Shown one piece after another: positions 30,735 through 42,105 of a DNA stretch of 64,000 nucleotides; positions within the stretch are counted from its first letter, which is position 1, and the number at the start of each line of letters is the position of its first letter. The notes below the pieces were generated by a model that ran no database searches, was not told where the DNA came from, and saw only the letters and a list, made by a program, of their open reading frames with translations. The stretch comes from Gerris lacustris (taxonomy: Eukaryota; Arthropoda; Insecta; Hemiptera; Gerridae). The stretch is from the NCBI GenBank assembly GCA_951217055.1, contig OX578280.1, positions 33,733,128 to 33,797,127 on the forward strand, written 5' to 3'. The translations under genes and the position numbers were made by a program.

Positions 30735-31215
30735 GTCAGGCAATTAGTGTGGCACATAGCTTCCTTAGGTTCTATCGGGGGTTTATTAAATTTACCTCCC
30801 TTTATTTAAATCTGTAATTTTTATTTATTTTTTTATTTTTACATTAATAAAATTATCAATTTAGCAACTTTTAATGAGTGCACACCAGAAGGTGACATTG
30901 TTATGGGATCATACGTGGGGTTTATTAGAAAACCCATCCACATTTCTTAAACTTTTAAATATATACTTGTTAATACAAAACGACTTTGTGCGCATGTGGA
31001 AGAGAAATCAAAGGCCGCAGAAAATTGAAACTTAAATGGGACCAACAATAGACTAATTATTACCAAAACCCTAATTTCATTAAAATTGTACGAGCAGTCT
31101 GTAGGATATGTTAGTTCGTAATAAATATTGAACAGACAGCCATGGAAGCAAAAATGATCCCTGATGGCTGAAACGGATTTCAGTCCTTAAAATTTTTGAA
31201 TTCGAAGACAAATGT
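30735..31215 (+). repeat. dispersed repeat R1, plus-strand copy
   Basis: Begins with CAATTAGTGTGGCACATAGC at about 30741 and ends near GATGGCTGAAACGGATTT at 31164 plus about 40 bases. The 3' AGCTCGGAAG tag is lost. Confidence 0.75.
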
Positions 31216-32435
31216 TGAATGATCAACATGAAATATCAGCAAAATTTATGACGCCAATGTGGTGTTATGCAGACAATTACTGAATGCATTATGAGACCTT
31301 GAAATTATTAAAGGAAAACAAACCTCAGGTCTTGCTGTCCTAAATTAATAATGCACTATATCTTTGTTCATGAAAACAGCCATTTTTCTTTTCTAAAAAA
31401 ACCTGTCTAATGGAGAGGAAATATGGATGTGACGTCATTCAGCTTCCCCTGTAAAAAATAGAATAATCAGAAATTATTGACAAGTTGTTTGACATGTGGA
31501 AAATCAATATTTGTAATGGTAGCCATACAGCTAAAAGTAACTGTTATACTTTTTTAAAAAAATAAGTTATTATTTTAGAATTGGATTTTGATTTTTGAAA
31601 AACCATTTGAAAGATTGGTAAATGGGGTTTAAAGTTAGATAGTAAACATGAATTTTATTTTAACTAACTGCATTACTGTTTATCGATTTACATCCATCCC
31701 ATTTTCATTCATGATAAAAAAGCACTGAAGCTAACTTTTTAAACGACAGAATCGTCAACAGAACCAATAACTCAAGCTATTACTAACAATTGACAACATG
31801 GATATAAAAAAAGGGGGAAAAATCAATAATTTAGGTTGTAAAAAACAATTTTTAGGATGGGTAATAAACTATTGAGGTCAGAACGTATATCATTCATCGT
31901 TGATTAATGGGTGCTGCATTTATAAATAATATTCTCAGATATATCGAATTTTACCCTAGTTGAATGTCTGTAAAATATAAAATAATGCACTCTTTATTCA
32001 GGTTTTACCCTTTAAATAATAACAATTGATAACAATTCTCGTCATTCCGAATTATTATTAATTAATACCTACTATAATAATAATATTAGTGTGATGTGTT
32101 CTGTTTGCAATTAAATTATAATATTATATTGATGCTCGGGTGTGACTTTAGAATATGTTTTGATTCTCTATCACATATTTAATAATGCATAGTTTAGTGG
32201 AAACATGTGAACATGAACTAAACCATGTTATGAAAATATTTCTATAACCCATAAAAAAAGAAGTTATTTTTATAAAAAAAATACGTGTGGTGTCGCGGGA
32301 CACCCGGTAGGATCGAAGTTCCTTACATTTTTCATTAAATATAAATTTTAAAATCACACTGCTAAGTACGTATACAGTATACATTGCTAACTACTTATAC
32401 ATGGTGGAGTTAGAAAAGAGACAAAATTAAAAGTT
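31216..32435. other. intergenic, nothing recognised
   Basis: AT-rich, no gene or known repeat end recognised. It ends at the target site of the LINE insertion. Confidence 0.5.
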
Positions 32436-32451
32436 TGTATACCTGGCAGAG
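32436..32451. repeat. 16 bp target-site duplication, left copy
   Basis: TGTATACCTGGCAGAG, identical to 33833-33848. The sequences outside the two copies differ immediately. Confidence 0.88.
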
Positions 32452-33832
32452 ACAAAAGAATGGTCGGTTGGTATCATATGCCCGATCCATAAGAAAGGTG
32501 ATAAAGCGGATTGCGATAACTACCGAGGTATCACGTTGCTCTGTGTTCTTTATAAAGTGTTCTCTAAGATTTTAATGACCAGACTGGCCCCACTTGCAGA
32601 GAGAATCATTGGAGAATATCAGTGTGGGTTCAGAGTAGGGAGATCAACAAGTGACCAGATCTTTGCTATTAGACAGGCCATGGAGAAGTGCTATGAATAT
32701 AATATTGATCTGCACCAGCTATTCATAGACTTCAGACAGGCCCATGACTCTGTTAAGAGACAACCTCTAGTGGATGCACTGAAGACCTTTGGAGTTCCCG
32801 CTAAATTGATACGATTAGTGAAGATGACTTTACGCAACTCTAGAAGTAGAGTTAACGTGGACGGGGAACTTTCAAGGGAATTTGTTATCAGGCAGGGGCT
32901 ACGGCAAGGGGAGGTAATCTCTACAACTCTTTTCAATCTAGCCCTGGAGAAAGCGATGCGACACTTAGAGCAAAACCCAGGAGGAAATATATATTTAACA
33001 GGATGACGCAATGCTTGGCCTTCGCGGACGACATAGATATAGTAGCTCGGCGTCAATGCGATCTGGAAGAAACTTATGTGGCACTTCGAAATGCAGCCAA
33101 GGAAATGGGACTGGAAATCAAATCCGGGAAAACCAAATATATGGTGTTATCAAAGAGGAACCCGGTTTGGGAAGAGGAAGTGCACATAGGAGGGAATGTT
33201 TTTGAGCAAGTTCGCTGTTTCAAATACCTAGGGACCGTAGTTTCAGGTAACAACAGTGTTACAGAGGATATTAAAGCTAGAATATTTGCTGGAAACCGGA
33301 GCTATTTTGCCCTCCAGTCAGTGTTCAGGTCCCGAAATGTCAGCCGTAATACTAAATTGTTGGTGTATAAAAGTGTGGTGAGAGCTACAGCAGTGTACGG
33401 GTCTGAGTCATGGACGCTAGTATCCAGCGATGAGGAGAGGTTGAGACGTTGGGAACGCAAGATCCTCAGGAAAATTTATGGAGCTGTGTGTGAGGAAGGA
33501 ACCTGGAGGATCCGCACCAACCAAGAAATCAGGGACCTGTACAATCAACCCGACATAGTTAGCACTATTAAAGCTGGTAGACTCCGCTGGCTAGGCCACG
33601 TCACTAGGATGGATGAGGGAAGAGTCCCGAAGAGACTAATGGACGGACATCCTGGAGGAGGTAGAAGAAGAGGTCGACCCAGATCAAGATGGCTGGATGA
33701 TGTCACAGACGACCTGAGAAAGATGGGCGTGCGCTCTTGGAGAAGACGTGCGCAAGATAGGGACGATTGGAGAGGCATTGTAAAGGAGGCCAGGGCCCTT
33801 CAAGGGTGTAGCGCCGCGGATGTATGTATGTA
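32452..33832 (+). mobile_element. 5'-truncated LINE with (ATGT)n tail
   Basis: A 1381 bp insertion bounded by a 16 bp duplication. It starts inside the reverse transcriptase gene, contains the rest of the ORF, and ends in GCCGCGG followed by TATG repeats. Short tandem-repeat tails instead of poly-A are known in RTE-like LINEs, and the protein ending GCSA directly before the tail is common in arthropod elements of that kind. Clade assignment is tentative. Confidence 0.85.
32452..33832 (+). pseudogene. non-LTR reverse transcriptase, 3' two-thirds, frameshifted
   Basis: Frame 1 (32452 to about 33000) carries NYRGITLL, FRVGRSTSDQIF, motif A LFIDFRQAHDSV (Asp codon 32728-32730) and motif B RQGLRQGEVISTTLFN. 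The catalytic FADD (codons 33024-33032) is in the next frame, which starts by 33003 and runs into the 3' tail with LGTVVSG, YGSESWT, RLRWLGHV, GRPRSRWLDDV and WRGIVKEARALQGC. A net change of about two bases near 32998-33003 breaks the ORF between motif B and the FADD box. The endonuclease domain and the RT start were lost by 5' truncation, so the copy is dead. Confidence 0.9.
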
Positions 33833-33848
33833 TGTATACCTGGCAGAG
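33833..33848. repeat. 16 bp target-site duplication, right copy
   Basis: Second copy of TGTATACCTGGCAGAG, right after the TATG tail. It fixes the 3' end of the LINE. Confidence 0.88.
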
Positions 33849-34204
33849 TTAAGGCAAAATTAAAAGAAAATCATTATTTGTATAATTAAAGCAAGCGTCT
33901 TACTATAAATATAGGTATATTAAATATAAGAAAAAAGTTGATCATGATGAGTTTATAGTGAAAGAGTATGTTTGTTAAAGGAGTTTGGATTTAAGTAGGA
34001 CTGTTTTCTACCTACCCGGCCAATTAATTTAAAATATACCTCTTCCCTACTCTACAGCTTCTGCTTGTATCAGGGTGAAATTTTACATGATTATATTTTA
34101 TTTATTTATAAAACAAAGTGTCATTTTTTACATATAAAACAACAATAATCAAAACAAGTCAAGTAACAGGATTCCTTAATAACACTTTTTTTCCGTCTTT
34201 TGAA
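33849..34204. other. intergenic, nothing recognised
   Basis: AT-rich unique-looking sequence between the LINE and the next R1 copy. Confidence 0.5.
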
Positions 34205-34865
34205 GCTTACGTTTACGCGAGCGTTGCGCGTGAACGCTTGGGCGGATAACGTTTTTCGACGAACTCAGCCTGGGCATTGGTAAAATGAACATGTGTACCA
34301 AATTTCATCTAACTTAGTAAGCTTTTACTCACGTTATCGTCATCTGTAGATTTCGTGACGGATTTTGCGTGACGGTGATTTTGTGACGGTGATTTTGGTC
34401 GTTTTATTCGGATTCACTCCCGGGCTCCAGAATGTGCCATAAGGAACTTCGTTCCAAAAACAAAACTGCCAATTGGTGTGGCACATAGCTTCCTAGAATC
34501 CTATCACGTACTTTATTGATTTTATGCTTTTACAAGCCATTATTGTCTAATTTGTTTAATTGTTTTTTTAACCTGTCAAAATGGTTTTGATTTTTTCACA
34601 TGAATTAAAGTATCAATTTAGCAAAAGTTAAAGAGCACAGACGGTTCAAATTAATCTCGGGCTATCTGCAATTTACTTTCGATAAGTTATAAAAGTTTCA
34701 TACAAATCAGATAAGTACTTTTGAAGCTATAGGTGTAAATAAATGTATGTTTCTACGCATGTGGAAGAGAAACAAATGAATGGTTTTTGAAATCGGAGAC
34801 AAAATATTTTCGTTCTACAGAACGATCACATAGCTTACGTTACCTTCGGTAAGCTTGGGAGCAAA
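34205..34865 (+). repeat. dispersed repeat R1, composite copy
   Basis: A GTTTACGCGAGCG module (34207-34360) shared with the copy at 24.5 kb is followed by a GTGACGGTGATTTTG stretch and a new R1 start at 34469 (CTGCCAATTGGTGTGGCACA), ending with ACCTTCGGTAAGCTTGGGAG at about 34862. Confidence 0.75.
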
Positions 34866-35937
34866 AAAATTAAAAATTGTTATTTTAAAAGAATAGTTTG
34901 TTTAAAATAAAAAGGAATCATTTATTTAAAAACTGGTTCAAGCGTCAACACAATACTCAAGACAATTGTCCGTTTTTATAGAGTAAAACAACGTTTAAAC
35001 TTTCAAGAACAATCGTTGCTCTACGGTTTAATCCTACCGGTACATACAGTTATTAGTCATGTGTGCTCCGAATTGGAACGGTAATATTATGATTATTCTT
35101 TAAGCAATACTAAAAGTCGACACAAACTATTAATGTTAATAAAAGTGTTATTGCTCTAAATTCTTCTGCATGACCTGGCCTCACACTGTTTTTTTCTTAC
35201 ATCCTTTGAAAGCGAAATAAGTTGTCTTTCGACTCAGGTAGAAGGTCCAGTTTGACTGTCCGGTGCCGCTCTGTTATTTCATTATTATAGTCGTCTAAAA
35301 GATTCCCTTTTCAAAGCTTTGTCACCCAACAGGGTTTACTCTACCTGAGCCATCAAGACACCAGGTGGGTGGCTGCGACCATCTTCAGTTACAGATGGGT
35401 CTCGTGTGCCTTTCTCACCAGACCCAGTCAAAGAAAAGCAGTTAACTTCTTGCCCCCGTAAAATCCTCAGTACACACAATTTAGCAGAAACGTTTTCCGC
35501 TTTAGAGGTTTAAAACTTCATTTGGACTAAAGGCCCCTTCCAAGCACGCCAATCTATTTTAAAAGGATCTAGAATTGGACAAATGCGACTCTGCCACGTT
35601 CTTTATGATGTCTACCTATTCACAAGATTAGGTAAAGTGAACTGAAAAAATACCATTCTAATTTACCTATTAGTAAACGGTGCAGTATCGGATTAACCCA
35701 GAGATTAACTAGTTGTTAAATGCTTTGAATGAATGTACAAATATTGAATCTCACGTAGAGGTCTAAAGGATGTCAGTTTCATAGCAGAGGCCATGAGAAG
35801 AAAATCGGAATTGACATAAAATAATAGAGATAGACTTCAAATAGTTAACCGGTGAGCAATAAAACAAAATAATCCATTATTAACAAATGTACACGGTGTA
35901 CAAATAGACCAATATATAGGTAACCTGAGAGGGGTCC
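34866..35937. other. intergenic, nothing recognised
   Basis: The stretch 35190-35560 is richer in G/C than its surroundings, but no protein family or element end was recognised on either strand. Confidence 0.45.
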
Positions 35938-36675
35938 AGCTTGCATTAATTAGGGTAAATGAGTTTTTTTTAGGATTGTTTTGTATAGTAAGAGGAGCAT
36001 GAAACCAAGTTTGCGACCTCGAAAGCCCTGGGGACAACTTTTGGTAGGCGAAAAACCTCGCAATTTTGGCACTTTTTTCAGTTTTTTTAATATAACACAT
36101 AAACGACGCCGAAATCAGGAAATTGTATTCTTTCCGAAATAAAAGTAGACAAAATGCACTAGTCAAACTTAATTTTATGTTATCCTAAACTATTTCTACA
36201 GGGCTTTGAAGTTTGACAAAATCATGTAAAAGAAACAAAAAAAAACAGGATTTTACTCTTTTTTTGACATTTATATAGTCGTTTATGGTGCCCATTATAT
36301 ATTTTTATGATGTTATATTGATGATATGTATATATATACCTACATAAATACATATATATATATATATATTATACATATGTGTATAATGGGCACCATAAAC
36401 GACTATGTCAAACTTAAAAGCCCTGTAGAAATGGTTTAGGATAACATAAAATTAAGTTTTACTAGTGCATTTTGTAGAGACTTTTGTCTACTTTTGTTTC
36501 GGAGAGAATACAATTTCCTGATTTCGGCGTCGTTTATGAGTTACATTAAAAAAACTGAAAAAGTTCGAGGTTTTTTGCCTGTCAAAAGTTGTCCCCAGGG
36601 CTTGAGGTAATGCTCCTCTTACTATACAAAACAATCCTAAAAAAAAAAAATCGTTAACCCTAATTAATGCAAGCT
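35938..36675. repeat. large inverted repeat (foldback), ~300-365 bp arms
   Basis: Left arm 35938-36302 pairs with right arm 36380-36675. Shared words include GCTTGCATTAATTAGGGT, AACGACGCCGAAATCAGGAA, GTTATCCTAAAC and CGTTTATGGTGCCCATTATA. The left arm has about 50 extra bases between two TTTGACA words. The loop is AT-rich with (TA)n. Confidence 0.88.
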
Positions 36676-37750
36676 CGAATGTATCTATATACTGGCCTAA
36701 AATTAATTTAACTCAAAGTTATTTTCACTAAAATTACATAGGTAGTAACTTAAACTAGCTGAATATTAAAATAAAAAGAATCACTCAAATTGAGAAGAAT
36801 ATTAGATGTTATCACTTAAGTTGCAATAGTCTCAATCATCCATTGTATCATAAGAGGATACGAAATTAGCTGGTTCCTTTGGATAAATTAACTCCGAAAT
36901 ACTATAAAAATCAAGCTGTTATAATTTATAAACTGATAAAACTAAAAAGAACATTCTTATTATCTTGCACGAAGTTAAAAATAACCAAGAAAATATTTCG
37001 ACGCAGCCTATCAAATGAACTTTTCTGCTCATTTATTATTGTAGTTATTAGTGATTATAAGCAGCTCTACGTTTACTTCATACTTAACAACTCTTAAGAT
37101 TATTCGTAAAAGTGTAAGTGGAAGTTTTTTCCAATATTTTGAAACAGAGGTGGAATTTCATAGTCTCAGAAGATTTTATGTGACGGTCCCTTGAATTGAT
37201 TTTCTAAAGAGTTTTAAATGGTTTCGTTTCTTCTAAGATATCCAAGGCTTTCTGAAGTCGTGACCAATTTTACACTGTATCTAAAGATAAATTCTTTAAA
37301 AGTGTTTACAGTATCCTATAAATGTAGGACATTTTAAGACGTTTTTTATTTTTATTTTAGAGTCCATTGAAACTCTCATTCAGGATTCCATAGAGTAGAT
37401 TAATCAGATCATCATAAGAAATTTAGGGCCTTAAAAAAAATGTTTCACAATTAATACATAACTACAAGCAACAAAGTAACAAATATTTTTGGTAAAAAAG
37501 CATTAGGTATTAATGATAGCTATAAAACTAAATATATCATTTAAACGTAACATCTTTTTTCTTTCGAAATACTTGCTGTATTTTACTTAACCGAATGTCC
37601 TTCAGTCCGTAAGGAATGCATAAAAATGTTATAAATAAATAAACGTTACAAAGATGAATTAATATTTAACCTTAATGACCAACTCTCTTGTTATATATTT
37701 TATTAAAACAATAAAAAACCTGCGTTTGCGATAATCTGTGTTAGAAAGAA
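36676..37750. other. intergenic, nothing recognised
   Basis: AT-rich with no recognised gene or element. Confidence 0.5.
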
Positions 37751-37881
37751 GTCCTAAACGAGCAAAGATCTATTCAGGGAGTAGTCCTAGGCAGCAAAGA
37801 TCTATTCAGGCAGTAGTCCTAGGCAACAAATATCTCTTTAGGCAGTAGTCCTAGGCAGTAAAGATCTATTCAGGCAGAAAA
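37751..37881. repeat. tandem repeat, four 32 bp units
   Basis: The unit AGTCCTAGGCAGCAAAGATC then TATTCAGGCAGT is repeated four times with a few changes (the first starts AGTCCTAAACGAG, the third has ATATCTCTTTAGG). Confidence 0.92.
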
Positions 37882-38900
37882 ATCTATTCTTCCTGTGCAA
37901 TATAGCTAATGTCGTAAGTTAGAGACACCTCAGGAGCAAGTATTTTGAGAAGTCATAATAATTTATGCGTAACTGTTAAAAATTGAGAACCCGCTTGTTG
38001 TAGTAAAGTGGTTTTAAAGTGTGTCTTAAGTGATGGGTTCCTCAAAGAAGTTTTAACAAAACTTTTTATTATGCAGGGTAAACATTATTTTCTGCAATCA
38101 CTTCATGAATGAACAATTTTCAGTGTAATATTTATTAGTTAACAGACAAGAATTAAAAATGTTTGTTTTTGCAGATTATAAAACACTTTTTCTCATTATC
38201 ATTATTTTCCTATTCATCTGCTCAACACGAAAAGAAATTATAGGTATGGTATTAATTACATTCTTTCAAATAATAATAATTCTTCCAGAGAGAATTACCC
38301 GAACCGTTTATTTAGCTTAAAAACAGTGTATTACAAGTCCATAAAATTAACTACTAGGTCATTAAAGTTTATTATATGAGCTAAGTAAGAAGAAACTCTG
38401 TAATCCAAGGAGTTGATTTGAGAAGCCGAGGTAGCCTCTAGACCCTGGGCCACTATTAACATATTCAATTAAGAAGGCACAAGTCCAAATAATGTAGTGT
38501 TACTTAGAGCTCATTATACTCTTATAACGGTAGTCTAACCAAGCTTCTAGCTACCCCAACATGTGTCTTAGTTAAATAAAACAAAAATATCAATAGTATC
38601 GGTAATAAATTAAAAAGTAGAGGGGGCAGCTTCTTCAGGTATTTCGATTCCTAATAAACACAAGGACCGTAAAAAAAGGATCGATAAATAATACTCTTTA
38701 TTTCATTTCAATTATGAATAAAATTCGAAAAGTAAAAATGACCAGCTTATTATCAAATTATAATCAAAAATGTTTGATTGATTATTTTTACTCTTAAAGT
38801 TTATCTACATCAAGTAAATAAAAAAAATGAAGATGTAAATGTCTAACTTAGATTTCATTTCGATATTTATTTCTTAAATATTTCTAGGCAAACAAAATAA
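37882..38900. other. intergenic; one small ORF with a hydrophobic segment
   Basis: At 38159 an ATG opens a frame with a run of hydrophobic residues (LFLIIIIFLFIC) that could be a membrane anchor, followed by AG/GTATGG at 38243, which fits a splice donor. No matching acceptor could be tied to the ORF at 38901 in the right phase, so this is only a possible exon. Confidence 0.25.
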
Positions 38901-39119
38901 TTTGATCGCTTCTTGAAGGATGAACAGTTCTTGGCTTCATTCACAACAAATACTGGAAGCGGCATTTCGTTATTACTTCTAGAAAACATCAAGATGCCCA
39001 ACAGCGTAGAAGATTCTTTCTATTCTGAAAATATCTACAAGCATCAAGAAGAAAGAGGATATCACTGGAAACCTTTGATTGCTATGATTCCAGTCGCGGA
39101 AGACTGGATATCAGATTAA
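38901..39119 (+). CDS. possible host exon or orphan ORF, unrecognised
   Basis: An open frame of about 72 codons in sequence that is less AT-rich than its neighbourhood. It has varied, charged composition (LKDEQFLASF, NSVEDSFYSENIYKHQEERG, AMIPVAEDWISD) ending at TAA. There is no ATG before the main body (the frame opens after a TAA at 38898), so if real it is a terminal exon or a pseudogene. Nearest acceptor-like sequences are TTTCTAG at 38887 (leaves an in-frame stop) and TTCTTGAAG at 38918. I recognise no family. Confidence 0.22.
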   Translation, partial: FDRFLKDEQFLASFTTNTGSGISLLLLENIKMPNSVEDSFYSENIYKHQEERGYHWKPLIAMIPVAEDWISD

Positions 39120-39596
39120 TTGAAGTTTTTATATTCGATTTATTTACCTCGACATCATCAATGATACTGTTGAAAAGCTGGTTTTATTTTTTTTTTCCCT
39201 AAATCTAGACGGGAGAACCAATAATTACTAAGTACAGAATACAAGATTTCAAAAGTGATACTCAATATGCAAAAATGTTGTTTTGTCAGCTATATATATA
39301 AAAAATATGTCACTAGTTTCATCAGAACCTTTAGTTCTAGCAATGTCAACCCTGTAATAAGTATAAGTAGTGCCTATATTTCTAACATTTTTACTGTGGC
39401 AGGTCAAAATAACTTATTTGAAAGGTCTTTTTGTGTATTATAGAGGCTCACTCCCAGCCAGTCAGATAATAGGGTTGTTAATAATTCCTTGTCTTTTAAA
39501 TTTTTCTAATATTTTTTCTACAACACTAATATCTATATGACGTTATTCCACCTGGAAGTAGGATGGTACAAGGGTAATCGCAATACCAATATAAAA
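39120..39596. other. intergenic, nothing recognised
   Basis: AT-rich sequence with no recognised gene. Confidence 0.5.
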
Positions 39597-40063
39597 TGTT
39601 CATACTTTTTCCCATGAACAACTATTTAAGTGACTATGTCATGAAGAATCAAATCTATAAAACTCTTAATTGAAAGCTTAAATTCGGGACAAGGTATCAT
39701 TAACGTAAGAGAAAATCATTCTCCTGCGTAGCTTAGTTGGTAGAGCGCTATCCTGGAAATATAGAGGCCCGCGGTTCAAATCCCGGCGCTGGAGTGTATT
39801 TTTCTCTGTCTGTTTCCCGTAGTTAATAATAATTATAATCTGATTTAAATTAAAATTTAATCTTTCCGTAGTATGAATACTACCAAAATCGTAAAATATG
39901 AATTTGTAAAACTCTTAATTCAAATAACCACACATGTGGACACCAGCGTAATACCAGCATAAAATGTTCATACTTTTTCCCATGGACAACTACTTTAGTA
40001 ACTATAGCGTGATGAATCAAATCTATAAAACTCTTAATTCAAATAACCACACATGTGGACACC
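39597..40063 (+). repeat. duplicated flank around tRNA-headed units
   Basis: TGTTCATACTTTTTCCCATG plus ACAACTA and AATCAAATCTATAAAACTCT occur near 39597-39670 and again near 39966-40035. AATAACCACACATGTGGACA occurs at about 39922 and 40041. These flank the tRNA-like units and suggest local duplication. Confidence 0.7.
39721..39794 (+). tRNA. degenerate tRNA-like sequence, anticodon GGA
   Basis: The A box TAGCTTAGTTGG and B box GGTTCAAATCC match the Pol III consensus perfectly. Acceptor ends CTCCTGC/GCTGGAG pair in 6 of 7 positions and the anticodon arm in 4 of 5 (loop CTGGAAA, anticodon GGA). The T stem pairs badly, so it is probably a tRNA-derived SINE head or pseudogene. No poly-T terminator follows immediately. 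Confidence 0.4.
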
Positions 40064-40300
40064 AGCACAGCGTAGCCGAGTGGCAGCAACTAACCTGAAA
40101 CCTAGGTCTACAACGACAAAACTGGAGTTTCCAATCCCAAATAGGTGAGACATGTTGAAACCGATGATCATATCGTGTAGATGAGAAAAAGTGCGTGTAC
40201 ATCTGCGAGGCCCTGGTTCTAATGATTTGAGCAGGGTTCACGAGAGGCTCGCGAAAAGCTCGAGTCGAACCCACCTCCAGTAGGTTTTTCTGACGAACAC
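40064..40300 (+). repeat. SINE-like unit with tRNA-type A box
   Basis: GCGTAGCCGAGTGGCAGCAA contains a good A box. A B-box-like AGTTTCCAATCC follows about 50 bases later with one mismatch or insertion. Downstream is non-tRNA sequence (CGATGATCATATCGTG then TCGAGTCGAACCC). No clear 3' tail was found. Confidence 0.35.
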
Positions 40301-40791
40301 AAAGGGTTTCTGGTTAGCATCATTGGGACGGGTTCGGATGTGGATCGTTAGTTTTTCTTTCACTTCCGAACCTTCAAGCTCCATCGTCTATTTCATTTTG
40401 CGCCTATGATTTTGTTCCATCGTTTTATATTTAATTATTGAATGGTCAGAGGAAAATAGCGTTTGGTTCATATTTTATTTCTTAACTTCTTTCTTTGTGA
40501 TTAATGTGGAAACGTTAAATAAAAGAAGGAAAACCATAATTTTACACATTTTTGCAAGTGTATTTACTTATTGTTTGTACCTTAACTTGAATATTTTCTG
40601 ACAGTAATCTCTAAATGACGTTTGATTCCCATGTTCTATGTTTCATTTATATTATTAAAACCAACCATTACAGAAAATTAAATGGTGTGTTATTAAAAGA
40701 AATGACTGCTGATGGTTCGTCCCTTTCCTATGGTTAGCAGGAAAAAATCATTTCAACGAACCAACCTCAAACGGCTAGCGAGCCATTAGCT
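40301..40791. other. intergenic, nothing recognised
   Basis: AT-rich sequence leading to the TIR element. Confidence 0.5.
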
Positions 40792-42105
40792 GGCCACACA
40801 CGAGCGGATTTTTTTGATAGACCAGGTCCGCGGATTTCAGGTCTGTCGTTCCCTCACTAACGTGCAAACCCCGTCGGATCCGCGGTCCGCCGACACGGTC
40901 CGCTCGTGTGTGGGGCAAATCCGCGGATTTTTCATTGTTGGTCCGCGGTCCCAGGTCTGTCCAACATGCTCGACAGACTTGGGCAACGGACGAAGGACCT
41001 CAGTACTTTTTATTAGTTAATTAATAAACCCTTTTTATTAATTTATTGAGGAATATTTTCTTTATTTATAAGCTTTTATTTAACTTGCAATGTTCGAAGA
41101 TAAATGTATGTATGCGTATATAAGTACGGGTCAAATCTTGCAACTGACTTTTAAAAGCAGTTATCCTCAACCAATTGAATTGAAAATTCGCATACTGGTT
41201 TAGTTTGGATGACAATGCATGGTGATGTCATTCTAAATCCAATATGGTGGACAGAACAAAGATGGCAGACTAGTTACTTTTTAAGAACGCCCATGATATA
41301 GGTATCAAATGAAAGGGTTTGCTGAGAAGAATACGAAAAATAAAATGCCTTCACTCTAAATCCAATATGGCGGATGGCCCAAGATAAAAGCTTGTTCTTT
41401 TTTTAAAAAAAAAAAACTATTTATTATTATTATTTATTTCTTCTTTTCTTTAAGAGTAGCTATATTTCACCTATCACGTCAGGTCTCTTTCTTTAGGCTA
41501 CAACATTTAACATTTTAAAAGAAAAGAAAGTTTTTAATCTATCATAAAAAAACAAACTCTACATAGGCAAACATTTGTAAAAAAGCAAAACTTTTTTTAT
41601 GTGTTTGTCGGTGTAATGCTCATGATTGAGCTTCCACAAACAAGGATGTTGGCGGTACAAATCAATTAATTGTTCAATGTGAACATAAGTCCACTCCTTT
41701 GCCATATTTAAATAAATAAATGCCGGAGTGAGAAATATATAGAAGAAAATTGAAACCGGAGTGAGAAATGTAAAGCTGTATAAAAAACTAAAAAAAAAAC
41801 TGAAAAAGACAATAAATTAAAGAATGTAATTAAATAAATAAAATTAATTTAATTTAAGCGAGAAATAAAATAAATGGAATGAAACGATATTTGAGTGAGA
41901 AATAGAAATGATAAGGAGCAAAATCCGCAGACTTGGTCTGTCCGTGCATGTTGACAACGGCAGACGGGATCCGCGGATCTCATGTCCGCCGACAAGGTCC
42001 TTGTCGTTTTTTTTTCTCCACTAACGCACATACCGGGTCTGCAGATTTTCCCAAGTCTATTGGAAAAGTCCGTGGTCCGTCATAAAAATCCGCTCGTGTG
42101 TGGCC
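40792..42105. mobile_element. 1.3 kb element with 22 bp terminal inverted repeats
   Basis: The left end GGCCACACACGAGCGGATTT(TT) and right end (AA)AAATCCGCTCGTGTGTGGCC are perfect inverses over 22 bases, with TA near both outer sides. Subterminal regions at both ends are rich in TCCGCGGAT, GGTCCGCGG and CAGGTCTGTC words. A third copy of the end lies inside, at 40898-40916, so 40792-40916 is itself a small foldback. No transposase is present. The middle (41150-41420) holds two CTAAATCCAATATGG copies. PIF/Harbinger-like ends are possible but unproven. Confidence 0.8.

Noticed and set aside
37751..37881. CRISPR-like array
   Set aside because: The 32 bp units are contiguous with no spacers, and the context is a eukaryotic genome.
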